The translations under genes and the position numbers were made by a program. Below, piece after piece: positions 55,460-63,879 of a stretch of 64,000 nucleotides of DNA. Source of the stretch: Lysobacter arvi (GTDB lineage: Bacteria > Pseudomonadota > Gammaproteobacteria > Xanthomonadales > Xanthomonadaceae). The number at the start of each line of letters is the position of its first letter. Position 1 is the stretch's first letter. The notes under the pieces were generated by a model that worked only from the letters and a program-made list of their open reading frames with translations, had not been told where the DNA came from and did not search any database. Location of the stretch: contig JARUHG010000003.1 in NCBI GenBank assembly GCA_031216755.1, positions 62,001 through 126,000 of the forward strand, given 5' to 3'.

Positions 55460-55488
55460 TTTATTCCAAGCCGCGCGGAAGCTGTCAA
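55460..55488 (-). promoter_or_regulatory. Sigma-70-type promoter of the pilG operon
   Basis: On the minus strand a perfect -35 TTGACA (55488-55483) is followed by a 17-base spacer and AATAAA (55465-55460), four of six matches to TATAAT. A start near 55453 would leave a leader of about 47 bases before pilG. It is one of few AT-containing patches in the region. Confidence 0.65.
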
Positions 55489-55805
55489 GCAGCGGTTTCC
55501 ACGGGCAAGCTGAATGCGCGCGGACCCGGCTGGCCGGTCCCGCATCCGGATCGTGCTTGAGGGACCGCCGGGGGCGGTCACGCGACGATGTTGGGCACGC
55601 GCATTGCATATACCGGAAGCGAGCGGGATTTCCGAGCTTCCGTAGGCCAAGGCGCGACCGGGATCACAGGGCGAGGAGCGCGCGGAGAGGACTGACGAGT
55701 GAGCGGGGACGCCGGGGCCGCTCCTGCTGTGCTCGCTACCCAATGCTCTCCATTCGCTCCTCGCCCCCCTGCTACCATCCCCCGACCCTCGCCCCCGCCA
55801 ACGCC
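55489..55805. other. Intergenic stretch between divergent pilG and gshB
   Basis: Together with the pilG leader this is the longest gene-free stretch of the window (55407-55805). It holds the pilG promoter, a weak hairpin at about 55615-55639 (CGGAAGC ... GCTTCCG), and probably the gshB promoter, which I cannot place with confidence. The upstream frame open before gshB is not a credible gene. Confidence 0.5.
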
Positions 55806-56777
55806 ATGCCGCTCGACATCGTCGTCGTGATGGACCCGATCGGGTCGATCAAGATCGCCAAGGACTCCACCTTCGCCATGCTGCTGGAAGCCCAGCGTCG
55901 CGGGCACCGTTTGCATTACGTGCGGCCGGGCGGGCTGTCGGTGCGCGACGGCAAGGCGCAGGCGCTGGTCGCCCCGCTCGCCGTGCGCGACGACAAGAAC
56001 GGCTGGTACGAACTGGGCGAATTCGCGCCGCTGGATTTCGGTCCGGGCCAGGTCGTGCTGATGCGCAAGGACCCGCCGGTCGACAGCGAATACATCCACG
56101 ACACGCAGATCCTCGGTCTTGCGCAGAACGCGGGCGCGCTGGTCGTCAACGATCCGCAGGGCCTGCGCGACTACAACGAAAAGCTTGCCGCGCTGCTGTT
56201 CCCGCAGTGCTGTCCGCCGACGCTGGTGAGCCGCGATCCGGCCGCGCTGAAGGCGTTCGTCAACGAACACACCGACGCCGTGCTCAAGCCGCTGGACGGC
56301 ATGGGCGGACGATCGATCTTCCGTGCGCGCGCCGGCGAACCGAACCTCAACGTCATCCTCGAAACGCTGACGCAGGGCGGCCACAGCCTGGCGATGGCGC
56401 AGCGCTATCTGCCGGAGATCACCGACGGCGACAAGCGCATCCTGCTCGTCGATGGCGAACCGGTGGACTACTGCCTGGCGCGCATCCCGCAGGGCGATGA
56501 GTTCCGCGGGAACCTCGCCGCCGGCGGCCGCGGCGAAGGCCGCCCGCTGAGCGAACGCGACCGCTGGATCGCCGCGCAGGTCGGCCCGGAAATGAAGCGA
56601 CGCGGCATGCTGTTCGTCGGCCTGGATGCGATCGGCGACTACCTCACCGAAGTGAACGTCACCAGCCCCACGTGCATCCGCGAACTCGATGCGCAGTTCG
56701 GCATCAACATCGCCGGGCTGCTGTTCGATGCGATCGAGCGTCGGCTCGGGGCCCCGGTCCCCGGTCCCGCGCGATGA
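55806..56777 (+). CDS. gshB: Glutathione synthetase
   Basis: GshB joins gamma-glutamylcysteine and glycine with ATP to make glutathione. The 323-residue product begins MPLDIVVVMDPIGSIKIAKD, the family's N-terminus with DxIxxIxxxKD. It continues with RKDPPVDSEYIHDTQIL, VNDPQGLRDYNEKL, DAVLKPLDGMGGRSIFRA (ATP-grasp loop), YLPEITDGDKRILLVDGEPV and EVNVTSPTCIREL. The ATG at 55806 matches the usual start; in-frame codons upstream are not conserved-looking. The stop overlaps the TonB-like gene (ATGA). Confidence 0.96.
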   Translation: MPLDIVVVMDPIGSIKIAKDSTFAMLLEAQRRGHRLHYVRPGGLSVRDGKAQALVAPLAVRDDKNGWYELGEFAPLDFGPGQVVLMRKDPPVDSEYIHDTQILGLAQNAGALVVNDPQGLRDYNEKLAALLFPQCCPPTLVSRDPAALKAFVNEHTDAVLKPLDGMGGRSIFRARAGEPNLNVILETLTQGGHSLAMAQRYLPEITDGDKRILLVDGEPVDYCLARIPQGDEFRGNLAAGGRGEGRPLSERDRWIAAQVGPEMKRRGMLFVGLDAIGDYLTEVNVTSPTCIRELDAQFGINIAGLLFDAIERRLGAPVPGPAR

Positions 56778-57643
56778 GCGCCCAGCTCGCCACGGCACCG
56801 AGTGACAACGGCCGCGTCAGCGCGACCTTCGTGCTGTCGCTGCTGGTGCACGGCATCGTGCTGCTCGGCGTGGGTTGGACGCTGGAGAAAGCGGCGCCGG
56901 TGATGCCGACGCTGGACGTGATCCTCACGCAGACCACGAGCGCGCTCACGCCCGAGCAGGCCGATTTCCTCGCGCAGGCGAACAACCAGGGCGGCGGCGA
57001 ACACGACAAGAGCACGCGCCCCCGCGAAGCGCAGTCGGGACCGCTGCCGCAGGCCGCCACCGGCATCGCACCGCGCACGCTGCGGGCGCAGTCGCCCGCA
57101 CCGCAACCGGCGCCGCAGGCGCGCGTGGTGGCCAGCACGCGCGGCGACACCGCCACGCCGACGCCGCGCAGCACGCCGCCTCCCAGCGAACGCCCGCTGC
57201 CGCGCGGCGAGGAGAAGATCGAGCGCGACATGCAGATGGCGCGCCTGGCGGCCGAAATCCACATGCGCTCGGAGCGCTACGCGAAGCGGCCGTCGCGCAA
57301 GTTCGTCTCGGCCAGCACGCAGGAATACGTGTGGGCCGGTTACCTGCGCGAGTGGGTGGACCGCGTCGAACGCGTGGGCAACCTCAACTATCCCGACGAA
57401 GCGCGGCGCCGTCGTCTCGCGGGCCAGGTGGTGATCAGCGTGGCGATTCGTCGCGACGGCTCGGTCGAACGGGCCGACATCGTGCGCACCAGCGGAATTC
57501 CGCTGCTCGACGCGTCCGCGCTGCGCATCGCGAAGCTGGCCGAGCCCTATCCGCCGCTGCCCCGCACCGAAGAAAACCCGGACATCCTGCACGTCACGCG
57601 CACATGGAACTTCCTGCCCGGCGGAACGCTGGTCGACGATTGA
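56774..57643 (+). CDS. tonB: TonB-like energy transducer
   Basis: The 289-residue protein has an N-terminal transmembrane helix (SATFVLSLLVHGIVLLGVGW) with the conserved histidine typical of TonB anchors. A Pro/Arg/Ala-rich periplasmic linker (about 90-180) follows. The C-terminal TonB domain includes RVERVGNLNYPDEARRRRLA, GQVVISVAIRRDGSVERADI, VRTSGIPLLDASALRIAKLA and EPYPPLP. It transmits proton-motive force to outer-membrane receptors. In Xanthomonadaceae a TonB-like gene coupled to gshB next to pilGHIJ is usual. The start overlaps the gshB stop. Confidence 0.92.
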   Translation: MSAQLATAPSDNGRVSATFVLSLLVHGIVLLGVGWTLEKAAPVMPTLDVILTQTTSALTPEQADFLAQANNQGGGEHDKSTRPREAQSGPLPQAATGIAPRTLRAQSPAPQPAPQARVVASTRGDTATPTPRSTPPPSERPLPRGEEKIERDMQMARLAAEIHMRSERYAKRPSRKFVSASTQEYVWAGYLREWVDRVERVGNLNYPDEARRRRLAGQVVISVAIRRDGSVERADIVRTSGIPLLDASALRIAKLAEPYPPLPRTEENPDILHVTRTWNFLPGGTLVDD

Positions 57644-57706
57644 ACCGCTGACGCAGCGTTGTCGTAGCGACCGTCCGGCCAGCCGGGCTGCAAACGCCCG
57701 AGCTGA

Positions 57707-58420
57707 TTACCGTTTCGAATCCCGCAACGCCTGCTGTTCCTTCAACGTCAGCGCGACGTTGTTGCGCAGGTAGGCCGGCTCCACGCGTTCGGCGGCGACC
57801 GCTTCGCCGCGCGCGAAGGCCTTCGCCGCGAGCCGCGCGACATCGGCCGCATGCGGCAACTGCGTTGCATCGATCCGCCCGAAGCGGGACGCGAGCCGTT
57901 CGGACAAGGCATTCTCCGCGGCGCCGAATCCGGTGCCGACACCGATCCAGCCACCCTGCTCGCCCGGCACGACGACGTCGCCCGGCGCGCCGACGCGCTC
58001 CTCACCCAGTCCGCGCACATCGCCGCCCTGCAGTTCGAACGCCGCCGAATACACCTCCCCCATGCGCGCGTCGATCGCGGCGAACACACGCGAAGTGGCG
58101 TCCCCGTTCGCATCGGCACGCATCGCGAGCGCGGCGAGGGTGGAGACCGGCACGACGGGGCGATCCAACGCCAGCGCGATGCCCTGCGCCAGCGCGATGC
58201 CCAGACGCACGCCAGTGAAGGCACCCGGGCCGCGGCCCACGGCGATGGCATCGAGCTGCGAGCGCTTGATGCCCGCCTCCGCGAGCAGTTCCTCGGCCCA
58301 CGGCAACGAAAGCTCCGCGTGGCGTCGCGGCGCCAGCTCGAAGCGTTCGCGCACCTCTCCGCCGATGGAGAGCGCGACGGACAAGGCTTCGGTGGAGGTT
58401 TCGAAGGCGAGGAGTTTCAT
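57707..58420 (-). CDS. tsaB: tRNA threonylcarbamoyladenosine biosynthesis protein TsaB
   Basis: TsaB is the partner and activator of TsaD in forming t6A at position 37 of ANN-decoding tRNAs. The 237-residue product begins MKLLAFETSTEALSVALSIG and contains RRHAELSLPWAEELLAEAGI, AIAVGRGPGAFTGVRLGIAL, AQGIALALDRPVVPVSTLAA and AAIDARMGEVYSAAFE, all diagnostic. The ATG at 58420 starts the first beta-strand of the ASKHA fold. The frame stays open upstream only because it reads through a GAATCC-type microsatellite (giving RIRIRI and IPNPESR peptides), which is not TsaB sequence. The microsatellite begins 11 bases before the ATG. Confidence 0.95.
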   Translation of the reverse strand: MKLLAFETSTEALSVALSIGGEVRERFELAPRRHAELSLPWAEELLAEAGIKRSQLDAIAVGRGPGAFTGVRLGIALAQGIALALDRPVVPVSTLAALAMRADANGDATSRVFAAIDARMGEVYSAAFELQGGDVRGLGEERVGAPGDVVVPGEQGGWIGVGTGFGAAENALSERLASRFGRIDATQLPHAADVARLAAKAFARGEAVAAERVEPAYLRNNVALTLKEQQALRDSKR

Positions 58421-58430
58421 GGAGTCTTCG

Positions 58431-58551
58431 GGATTCGGGATTCGGGATTCGGGATTCGGGATTCGGGATTCGGGATTCGGGATTCGGATTCGGATTCGGA
58501 TTCGGATTCGGATTCGGATTCGGATTCGGATTCGGATTCGGATTCGGATTC
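58431..58551. repeat. Composite microsatellite upstream of tsaB: 7 x 7-mer then 12 x 6-mer
   Basis: Seven exact copies of GGATTCG (58431-58479) run directly into twelve exact copies of GGATTC (58480-58551). The array ends 11 bases from the tsaB ATG, so it occupies the region where leader and promoter should be. Perfect short units make length change by slippage likely. Confidence 0.95.
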
Positions 58552-58578
58552 GGGAAGAGCCTACCGCGTTTGATCGTC

Positions 58579-58598
58579 GTTCCCGCGAAGGCGGGAAC
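58579..58598. repeat. Perfect REP-type palindrome
   Basis: GTTCCCGC, loop GAAG, GCGGGAAC: an 8-bp perfect stem of the same family as 11462. It lies between the helicase stop and the tsaB-upstream microsatellite. Confidence 0.75.
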
Positions 58599-58633
58599 CC
58601 GACCGTCCGATCCGTCACACGCAGGCGCCTGCC

Positions 58634-60757
58634 TCAGTCGCCCGCAACCTGCGTCGCCCCGAAGAACGCCGCCACATCCTCCACGCGCCGCGTCTTCGGC
58701 AACGGCGGCAGGGAGTTGAGGAAGACGCTGCCGTAGGTCTTGCTGGTCAGGCGCGGATCGCAGAGCACGAGCACGCCGCGGTCGCTTTCGTTGCGGATCA
58801 GGCGACCGGCGCCCTGCTTGAGGGCGATCACCGCCTGCGGCAGTTGTTCGTCGCGGAACGGATTGCCGCCGTTGCGGCGGATCGCATCCAGGCGCGCCTC
58901 GAACACCGGATCGTCCGGCGCGGCGAACGGCAGTTTGTCGATCACCACCACGCTGAGCGCATCGCCGGCGACGTCCACGCCTTCGCGGAAACTCGCCGCG
59001 CCCAGCAGCACGCCGTTGCCCGACGCGCGGAACCGTTCCAGCAGCACGGCGCGTGGCGCCTCGCCCTGCACGAACAGCGGCCACGGCCCGTCCTTCAGCA
59101 GTTCCGCCGCTTCTCGCAAGGCGCGGTGCGAGGCGAACAGCACGAACGCGCGGCCATTGGACGCTTCGAGCACCGGGCGGACCTTGTCGATCATGCTCTC
59201 GTTGTAATGCCGCACGATCGGCTCGGGCAGCCCGCGCGGCAGATAGCAGAGCGCCTGCGTTTCCCAGTCGAACGGACTGGGCACGAGCAGCGTGTGCGGC
59301 GGATCCTCGCCCTTGAGGTACAAGCCGAGCTTGATCGCGAAATGCTCGAAGCGCCCGCCCACCGCGAGCGTGGCCGACGTGAAGATCCACGCCGCCTGCG
59401 AGCGCGCGCGATGCTGCGCGAGCGGGCCGGCGACATCGAGCGGCGTGCGGCTCAGGCGGAAGCCGCGCGCGGTGAGTTCGTACCAGAGCACGCTCTCGTC
59501 GGCGCGCTTGCGCGGCCGGGTTTCGTCGTCGGCCGCTTCGGTCGTTGCCTGCGCCTCGACATCGGGCGATTCCTCGTCCTCGTCGACGGGGACCTCCTCG
59601 CCATCGCGCCAGCGCTGGAGCCGTCCTTCGAATTCCACCGCGCGTGCCGCGCACGCATCGAAACCGGGCGACGTGGACGCATACGGCACGACCGCGGCAT
59701 GGAACGTGCGCAACGCGCCGTCGAGCGCGTCGAATGCCTGCTCGACGCCGGCGTCCTCGGCAGCACGCCGGCGCGTGCCGCGCACGGGCAATTCGTCCAT
59801 CGCCGCACGCAGCGCGCGTACGGCCTGTTCCAGTGCGCGCGCCGGTTCCTGCACCGCGGCCAGCGCGGAGGGCACCTGCCTGCACTCGGTCAGTGCGTCG
59901 CGCGCGAGTTCGACCAGCGGCCGCGCACTGAGCGCTTCGCCGAAGAACTGCGCGGCGAGCTCCGGCAACTGATGCGCCTCGTCGACGACGAAGGTCTGCG
60001 CGCCGGGCAGGATTTCGCCGAACCCTTCCTGCTTCAGCGCCAGGTCGGCAAGCAGCAGGTGATGATTGACCACCACCAGATCGGCGGCCTGCGCACGCTG
60101 TCGCGCCTGCACCACGAAGCAGTCGTTGAAGAACGGACACTCGCTGCCGAGGCAGTTTTCCGCGGTGCTCGTGACCATCGGCAGCAGCGGCGAATCTTCC
60201 GGCAGCGCGTCGAGTTCGGCCATGTCGCCCATGCGCGTGCGGCCCGACCACGCGACGATGCGCTGGAATTGCGCGGCCATCTCGCGCGAGGTGAACCGCG
60301 GCTCGCCCTGCGCCTGGCGCATGCGGTAATGGCAGAGGTAATTCGCGCGGCCCTTCAGCAGCGCCGTCTTGAGGCCGACGCCGAGCGCGTCGCGCACCCG
60401 CGGCAGGTCGCGGTGGTAGAGCTGGTCCTGCAGCGCGCGCGTGCCGGTGGAGACGATGGTCTTCTTGCCCGACAACAGCGCCGGCACGAGATACGCGAAG
60501 GTCTTGCCGGTGCCGGTGCCGGCCTCGGCGAGCAGCGTGCCGCGGCGGTCGACGGCGTCGGCGACGGCGGCCGCGAGGTCCTGCTGCGCCGGGCGCGACG
60601 AGAAGGAGGGAATGTTCTTCGCCAGGTCGCCGCCCTCGGCGAGCGCCTCGCGGCTGGCCTGCGCAAGACGGCTCGCCACGCGCGCATCGACCGCCGCCTC
60701 GTCGGCGGCGGTGTCGGCGAATCGGGGATCGGTTGGCGATGGCGCCGCGGCTTGCAT
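58634..60757 (-). CDS. yoaA: YoaA/DinG-type ATP-dependent DNA helicase
   Basis: A 707-residue superfamily 2 Fe-S helicase (XPD-like), acting 5'-3' in repair of replication blocks. It shows Walker A LLAEAGTGTGKTFAYLVPAL, TGTRALQDQLYHRDL, a four-cysteine Fe-S patch (NYLCHYRM and ENCLGSECPFFNDCFV), DEAH in VVDEAHQLPELA, FTSATL, GAASFREGVDVAGDALSVVV and QGAGRLIRNESDRGVLVLCD. The acidic middle (VDEDEESPDVEAQ) is variable. YoaA is preferred over DinG by length and motif context. The ATG at 60757 is chosen by domain fit. The 195-base gap upstream contains nothing I recognise. Confidence 0.92.
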   Translation of the reverse strand: MQAAAPSPTDPRFADTAADEAAVDARVASRLAQASREALAEGGDLAKNIPSFSSRPAQQDLAAAVADAVDRRGTLLAEAGTGTGKTFAYLVPALLSGKKTIVSTGTRALQDQLYHRDLPRVRDALGVGLKTALLKGRANYLCHYRMRQAQGEPRFTSREMAAQFQRIVAWSGRTRMGDMAELDALPEDSPLLPMVTSTAENCLGSECPFFNDCFVVQARQRAQAADLVVVNHHLLLADLALKQEGFGEILPGAQTFVVDEAHQLPELAAQFFGEALSARPLVELARDALTECRQVPSALAAVQEPARALEQAVRALRAAMDELPVRGTRRRAAEDAGVEQAFDALDGALRTFHAAVVPYASTSPGFDACAARAVEFEGRLQRWRDGEEVPVDEDEESPDVEAQATTEAADDETRPRKRADESVLWYELTARGFRLSRTPLDVAGPLAQHRARSQAAWIFTSATLAVGGRFEHFAIKLGLYLKGEDPPHTLLVPSPFDWETQALCYLPRGLPEPIVRHYNESMIDKVRPVLEASNGRAFVLFASHRALREAAELLKDGPWPLFVQGEAPRAVLLERFRASGNGVLLGAASFREGVDVAGDALSVVVIDKLPFAAPDDPVFEARLDAIRRNGGNPFRDEQLPQAVIALKQGAGRLIRNESDRGVLVLCDPRLTSKTYGSVFLNSLPPLPKTRRVEDVAAFFGATQVAGD

Positions 60758-60952
60758 GATCTCGACGGTTCCTGTGATGGCGCAGCGCGAGGTTCGCGCA
60801 TCCGGCCATCCCACGTGGCCGCCCCACTCACGACACCTGCCGATCACGGGAATCCGCGGCGGGGCCGCGGGCACGCCTCATTCTAACGGGCGTGGTGATG
60901 CGTCGCAGGCGAGCCCGGCGGCGCGAATCGATGCGCCACCGCCATGGCCGCC

Positions 60953-61498
60953 TCAGTAGCGCGGCGGCGCCGCGACCGTGCAGGCATCGCGCTGGCGGCG
61001 CGCATCGGCCACGGTTTCGCCGGGGACTTCCAGCGGAATCGGCCGCGCCTGCCGCACCTGGGCGATGGTCTCCCAGTGGCGACGGCACAGCGGTCCGACC
61101 TTGGAGCCCCGCGCGATGCCGAGCGTCGCGAAGCGTTCGGCGCCGGCCAGATCCTTGACCAGCAGCGCCGCCTCGGCGCGCTCCTGCAGCAGCGCGGGAT
61201 CGTCCGGGTTGAGTTGCAGCGCCTGGTCCAGCGCCGCGATGGCCTGCGCGTACTGACCGGTCCTTTCGAGTCGTTCGGCGTCCTGACGCAGGTCGTCGAC
61301 CTGCGGATCGCGGATCGGCTGCACGTCGAGTTCGGTGCTGGCGGCGCCGCCGGCGGCGCGGATCGCCCTGACCGCAGCGACGGCGTCGATGCTCGGTGCG
61401 GGCGGTGCGGGCGGCGTGGTGGTACACGCCGCCAGTGCGGTCAACGCCAGGGCGGGAATGGCGATGCGGGACATTCGGGGGATATGCGGGTACTTCAT
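60953..61498 (-). CDS. TPR-containing lipoprotein
   Basis: The 181-residue product has a lipoprotein signal (RIAIPALALTALAAC, with cysteine after LAA). A spacer is followed by tetratricopeptide-like helices: LRQDAERLERTGQYAQAIAA, LDQALQLNPDDPALLQERAE and LLVKDLAGAERFATLGIA. It ends with a Cys-containing segment (GPLCRRHWETIAQVRQARP). Its start shares a base with the mrcB stop (TGATG), so it is probably made together with PBP1b. A role as a periplasmic partner of PBP1b, as LpoB is in E. coli, is an attractive guess, but there is no LpoB similarity. Start could be ATG 61498 or 61465. Confidence 0.8.
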   Translation of the reverse strand: MKYPHIPRMSRIAIPALALTALAACTTTPPAPPAPSIDAVAAVRAIRAAGGAASTELDVQPIRDPQVDDLRQDAERLERTGQYAQAIAALDQALQLNPDDPALLQERAEAALLVKDLAGAERFATLGIARGSKVGPLCRRHWETIAQVRQARPIPLEVPGETVADARRQRDACTVAAPPRY

Positions 61499-63879
61499 CA
61501 CGGGGTCTCTTGCGGCGGCGACGTCTCGCGCGGCGTCTCCTCTTCGTTCCTGCCGATACCGAACCAATCTCGCCAGCCGCCGCTTTCCTCCTCGACCGGC
61601 TCGGGCTGCGGGCACGGTGCGTACGGCGGCGCGAAGCCGGACACGTAGGCGAACCGGCGTGCGCCGGGGCAATCGGCGTCGGTCGTGTTGGAAGCGATCG
61701 TCCACTGCCAGTCGATGCCCTTGTTGCCCACTTCCAGCGGCGCGGTGGGCAGGCGCGAGAAGATCGCCGACCACACGCGCATCGCGCCGGTCGCGCCGTA
61801 CAGGCCGGTTTCCTTGTTCTGGTCGTTGCCGACCCAGATCACCGCCAGGTGATCGCCCGTCCAGCCGGCGAACCAGCTGTCGCGGCCGTCGTTGGAGGTA
61901 CCGGTCTTGCCGGCCGGCGACAGACGCCCCAGGCCGTCGCGCACCAGCTGCGTGCCGGTGCCGTTCGACACGGCCTGCTGCAGCGCGATGGTGATCAGCC
62001 GCGCGGCGATCGCGTCGCCTTCCTGCGCGGGTGCCGGCTCCTTGTCGTAGCGGTTGAGCGCCTTGCCGCTCGCATCGAGCACGCCGCGCACCGCATGCAG
62101 CGGCTGGATCTCGCCGCCGGATGCCAGGAACTGGTACAGCTGCGCCATCGCGTACGGGCTCTGGTCGACGGCGCCGAGGATCAGCGCCGGGTTCGGCGTC
62201 GCCTCGATGCCGGCCAGCGTGCGGATCAGGCCGGCGATGCGTTCGGGATCGACCTGCATGCCCACGCGAACCGTCGCCTGGTTGTAGGACATGGCCAACG
62301 CATCGACCAGGCGCACCGTGCCGTGGCTGCGTCCGTCGGAGTTGCCGGGGTTCCAGTTCTTGTTCTTGCCCAGCGCGACGGTCACCGGCGAATCGTCGAC
62401 CCAGCTCGCCAGCGAGTATTTGCCCGGCTGCGCGAGCGCCAGCAGGTATACGAACGGCTTGAGCAGCGAACCGACCGGACGCTGCGCCTCGACGGCGCGA
62501 TTGAACCCGTGTTCGGCCACGCTGCGGCTGCCGACGACCGCGACGACGTTGCCGTTGTGGACGTCCGTGACGACCAGGCCGGTCTGCAGCGGCGGCCGGC
62601 GCTTGCTGTCCAGCCCCTTGAGCGTGCGCGCCACGGCGCCTTCGGCCATCGCCTGCGCCGAGGGCGACATGCCGCTCATCACGCTCAGGCCGGCGCCGGC
62701 GAGTGCGTCGGCGGGGTAGTCGCGCGCGAGCTGGCGGCGGATCAGGTCGATATACGCCGGGAAGCGGTTCGCCGCGATGCTGCCGGGATCCGTGGTGACG
62801 CCCAGCGGCGCCTTCAACGCGCGCTGGTACTCGGCGTCGTCGATGAGCTTCGTCTCGTGCATCTCGCCGAGCACGAAGTTGCGCCGTTCCAGCGCGCGCT
62901 CGGGATTGCGGCGCGGATCGTAGTACGACGGCCCTCGGACGATGCCGATCAGCAGCGCGATCTGCTCGGTGCTCAGGTCGGACAGATCGCGTCCGAACCA
63001 GAACTCCGAGCCGGCCGCCACCCCGTGGATCGCCTGCGCGCCGCGCTGGCCGAGGTAGACCTGGTTGAAGTAGGCCTCCAGGATCGTGCCCTTGTCGTAG
63101 CGCGCTTCGATCAGCAGGGCGTACAGGATTTCCTTGCCCTTGCGGCTGAGCGTGCGCTCGCGGCCGATGCCGAGCAGGCCGCTGCGCGCGAGCTGCTGCG
63201 TCAGCGTGCTCGCGCCCTGCGTGCTGCCGGTGGCGGTCTTGAAGGCCGCGCGGACCATGCCGCTCACGTCGATGCCGTGGTGGCTGTTGAAGTCGCGGTC
63301 CTCCACCGCCTGCAGCCCGGTGACCAGCAGTTCGGGCACTTCGCGCAGGCGGACCAGGCGCCGCTCTTCGTTCTTCTGCCCGTACAGCGTGGCGATGCGC
63401 GCCGGATCCAGGCGCACGGACTTCAGTGCGCGCTTGGCGGATGCGTCGCGCACCGACGCCACCTTGCCGCCGGCCAGCACCACTTCGATGCGGCGCGCGG
63501 GAACGGCGCCGTCGACGTCCTGGTAGCCGCGGCTGGAGATGTTCCAGCGGCTGCCGTTGCGCGCGTAGGTGCCCGGCCGGGCGCCGTCGCCCTCGTGATA
63601 GGCGGCGGCATCCAGTTCGGTCTTCAGGGTGGCGGCATCCAGGGCCCGGCCCGGTGCCACTTCCAGCGGCCGCGCGTAGACGCGGGTCGGGATCTGCCAC
63701 TTCAACTGGCCGAATCGCTCGCCGACTTCGTTGTTCAGGTAGAGCGTGTAGGGGATGAGGAAGCCCAACCCCAGGCCCACCGCCGCCAGCACCCAGATGA
63801 CCAGTCGCCGACGCCACTGCGGGGTGTCGCGCTGATCGGTATCGTCGTTGTCGTCTTCGTCGTACTGGATTCGGGCCAC
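61498..63879 (-). CDS. mrcB: Penicillin-binding protein 1B (bifunctional peptidoglycan synthase)
   Basis: PBP1b polymerises glycan strands and cross-links peptides. From GTG 63879 the product has 793 residues: a cytoplasmic acidic tail (YDEDDNDDTDQ), a membrane anchor (LVIWVLAAVGLGLGFLIPYT), and a UB2H-like domain. The glycosyltransferase domain shows the catalytic glutamate in LQAVEDRDFNSHHGIDVSGM, plus GASTLTQQLARSG and RKGKEILYALLIE. The transpeptidase motifs are SLLK in QRPVGSLLKPFVYLLAL, SYN in ALAMSYNQATV and KTGT in SPAGKTGTSNDG. A C-terminal extension has two cysteines and ends Glu/Pro-rich. No ATG fits; TTG 63891 is the alternative start. Confidence 0.94.
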   Translation of the reverse strand: MARIQYDEDDNDDTDQRDTPQWRRRLVIWVLAAVGLGLGFLIPYTLYLNNEVGERFGQLKWQIPTRVYARPLEVAPGRALDAATLKTELDAAAYHEGDGARPGTYARNGSRWNISSRGYQDVDGAVPARRIEVVLAGGKVASVRDASAKRALKSVRLDPARIATLYGQKNEERRLVRLREVPELLVTGLQAVEDRDFNSHHGIDVSGMVRAAFKTATGSTQGASTLTQQLARSGLLGIGRERTLSRKGKEILYALLIEARYDKGTILEAYFNQVYLGQRGAQAIHGVAAGSEFWFGRDLSDLSTEQIALLIGIVRGPSYYDPRRNPERALERRNFVLGEMHETKLIDDAEYQRALKAPLGVTTDPGSIAANRFPAYIDLIRRQLARDYPADALAGAGLSVMSGMSPSAQAMAEGAVARTLKGLDSKRRPPLQTGLVVTDVHNGNVVAVVGSRSVAEHGFNRAVEAQRPVGSLLKPFVYLLALAQPGKYSLASWVDDSPVTVALGKNKNWNPGNSDGRSHGTVRLVDALAMSYNQATVRVGMQVDPERIAGLIRTLAGIEATPNPALILGAVDQSPYAMAQLYQFLASGGEIQPLHAVRGVLDASGKALNRYDKEPAPAQEGDAIAARLITIALQQAVSNGTGTQLVRDGLGRLSPAGKTGTSNDGRDSWFAGWTGDHLAVIWVGNDQNKETGLYGATGAMRVWSAIFSRLPTAPLEVGNKGIDWQWTIASNTTDADCPGARRFAYVSGFAPPYAPCPQPEPVEEESGGWRDWFGIGRNEEETPRETSPPQETP

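Noticed and set aside
58431-58551. CRISPR array
   Set aside because: Units are 6 and 7 bases with no spacers; this is a simple tandem repeat, and no cas gene is present.
58421-58618. N-terminal extension of TsaB through the microsatellite
   Set aside because: It would give RIRIRI and IPNPESR repeats from slippage-prone DNA. The family start MKLLAFETS at 58420 is complete without it.
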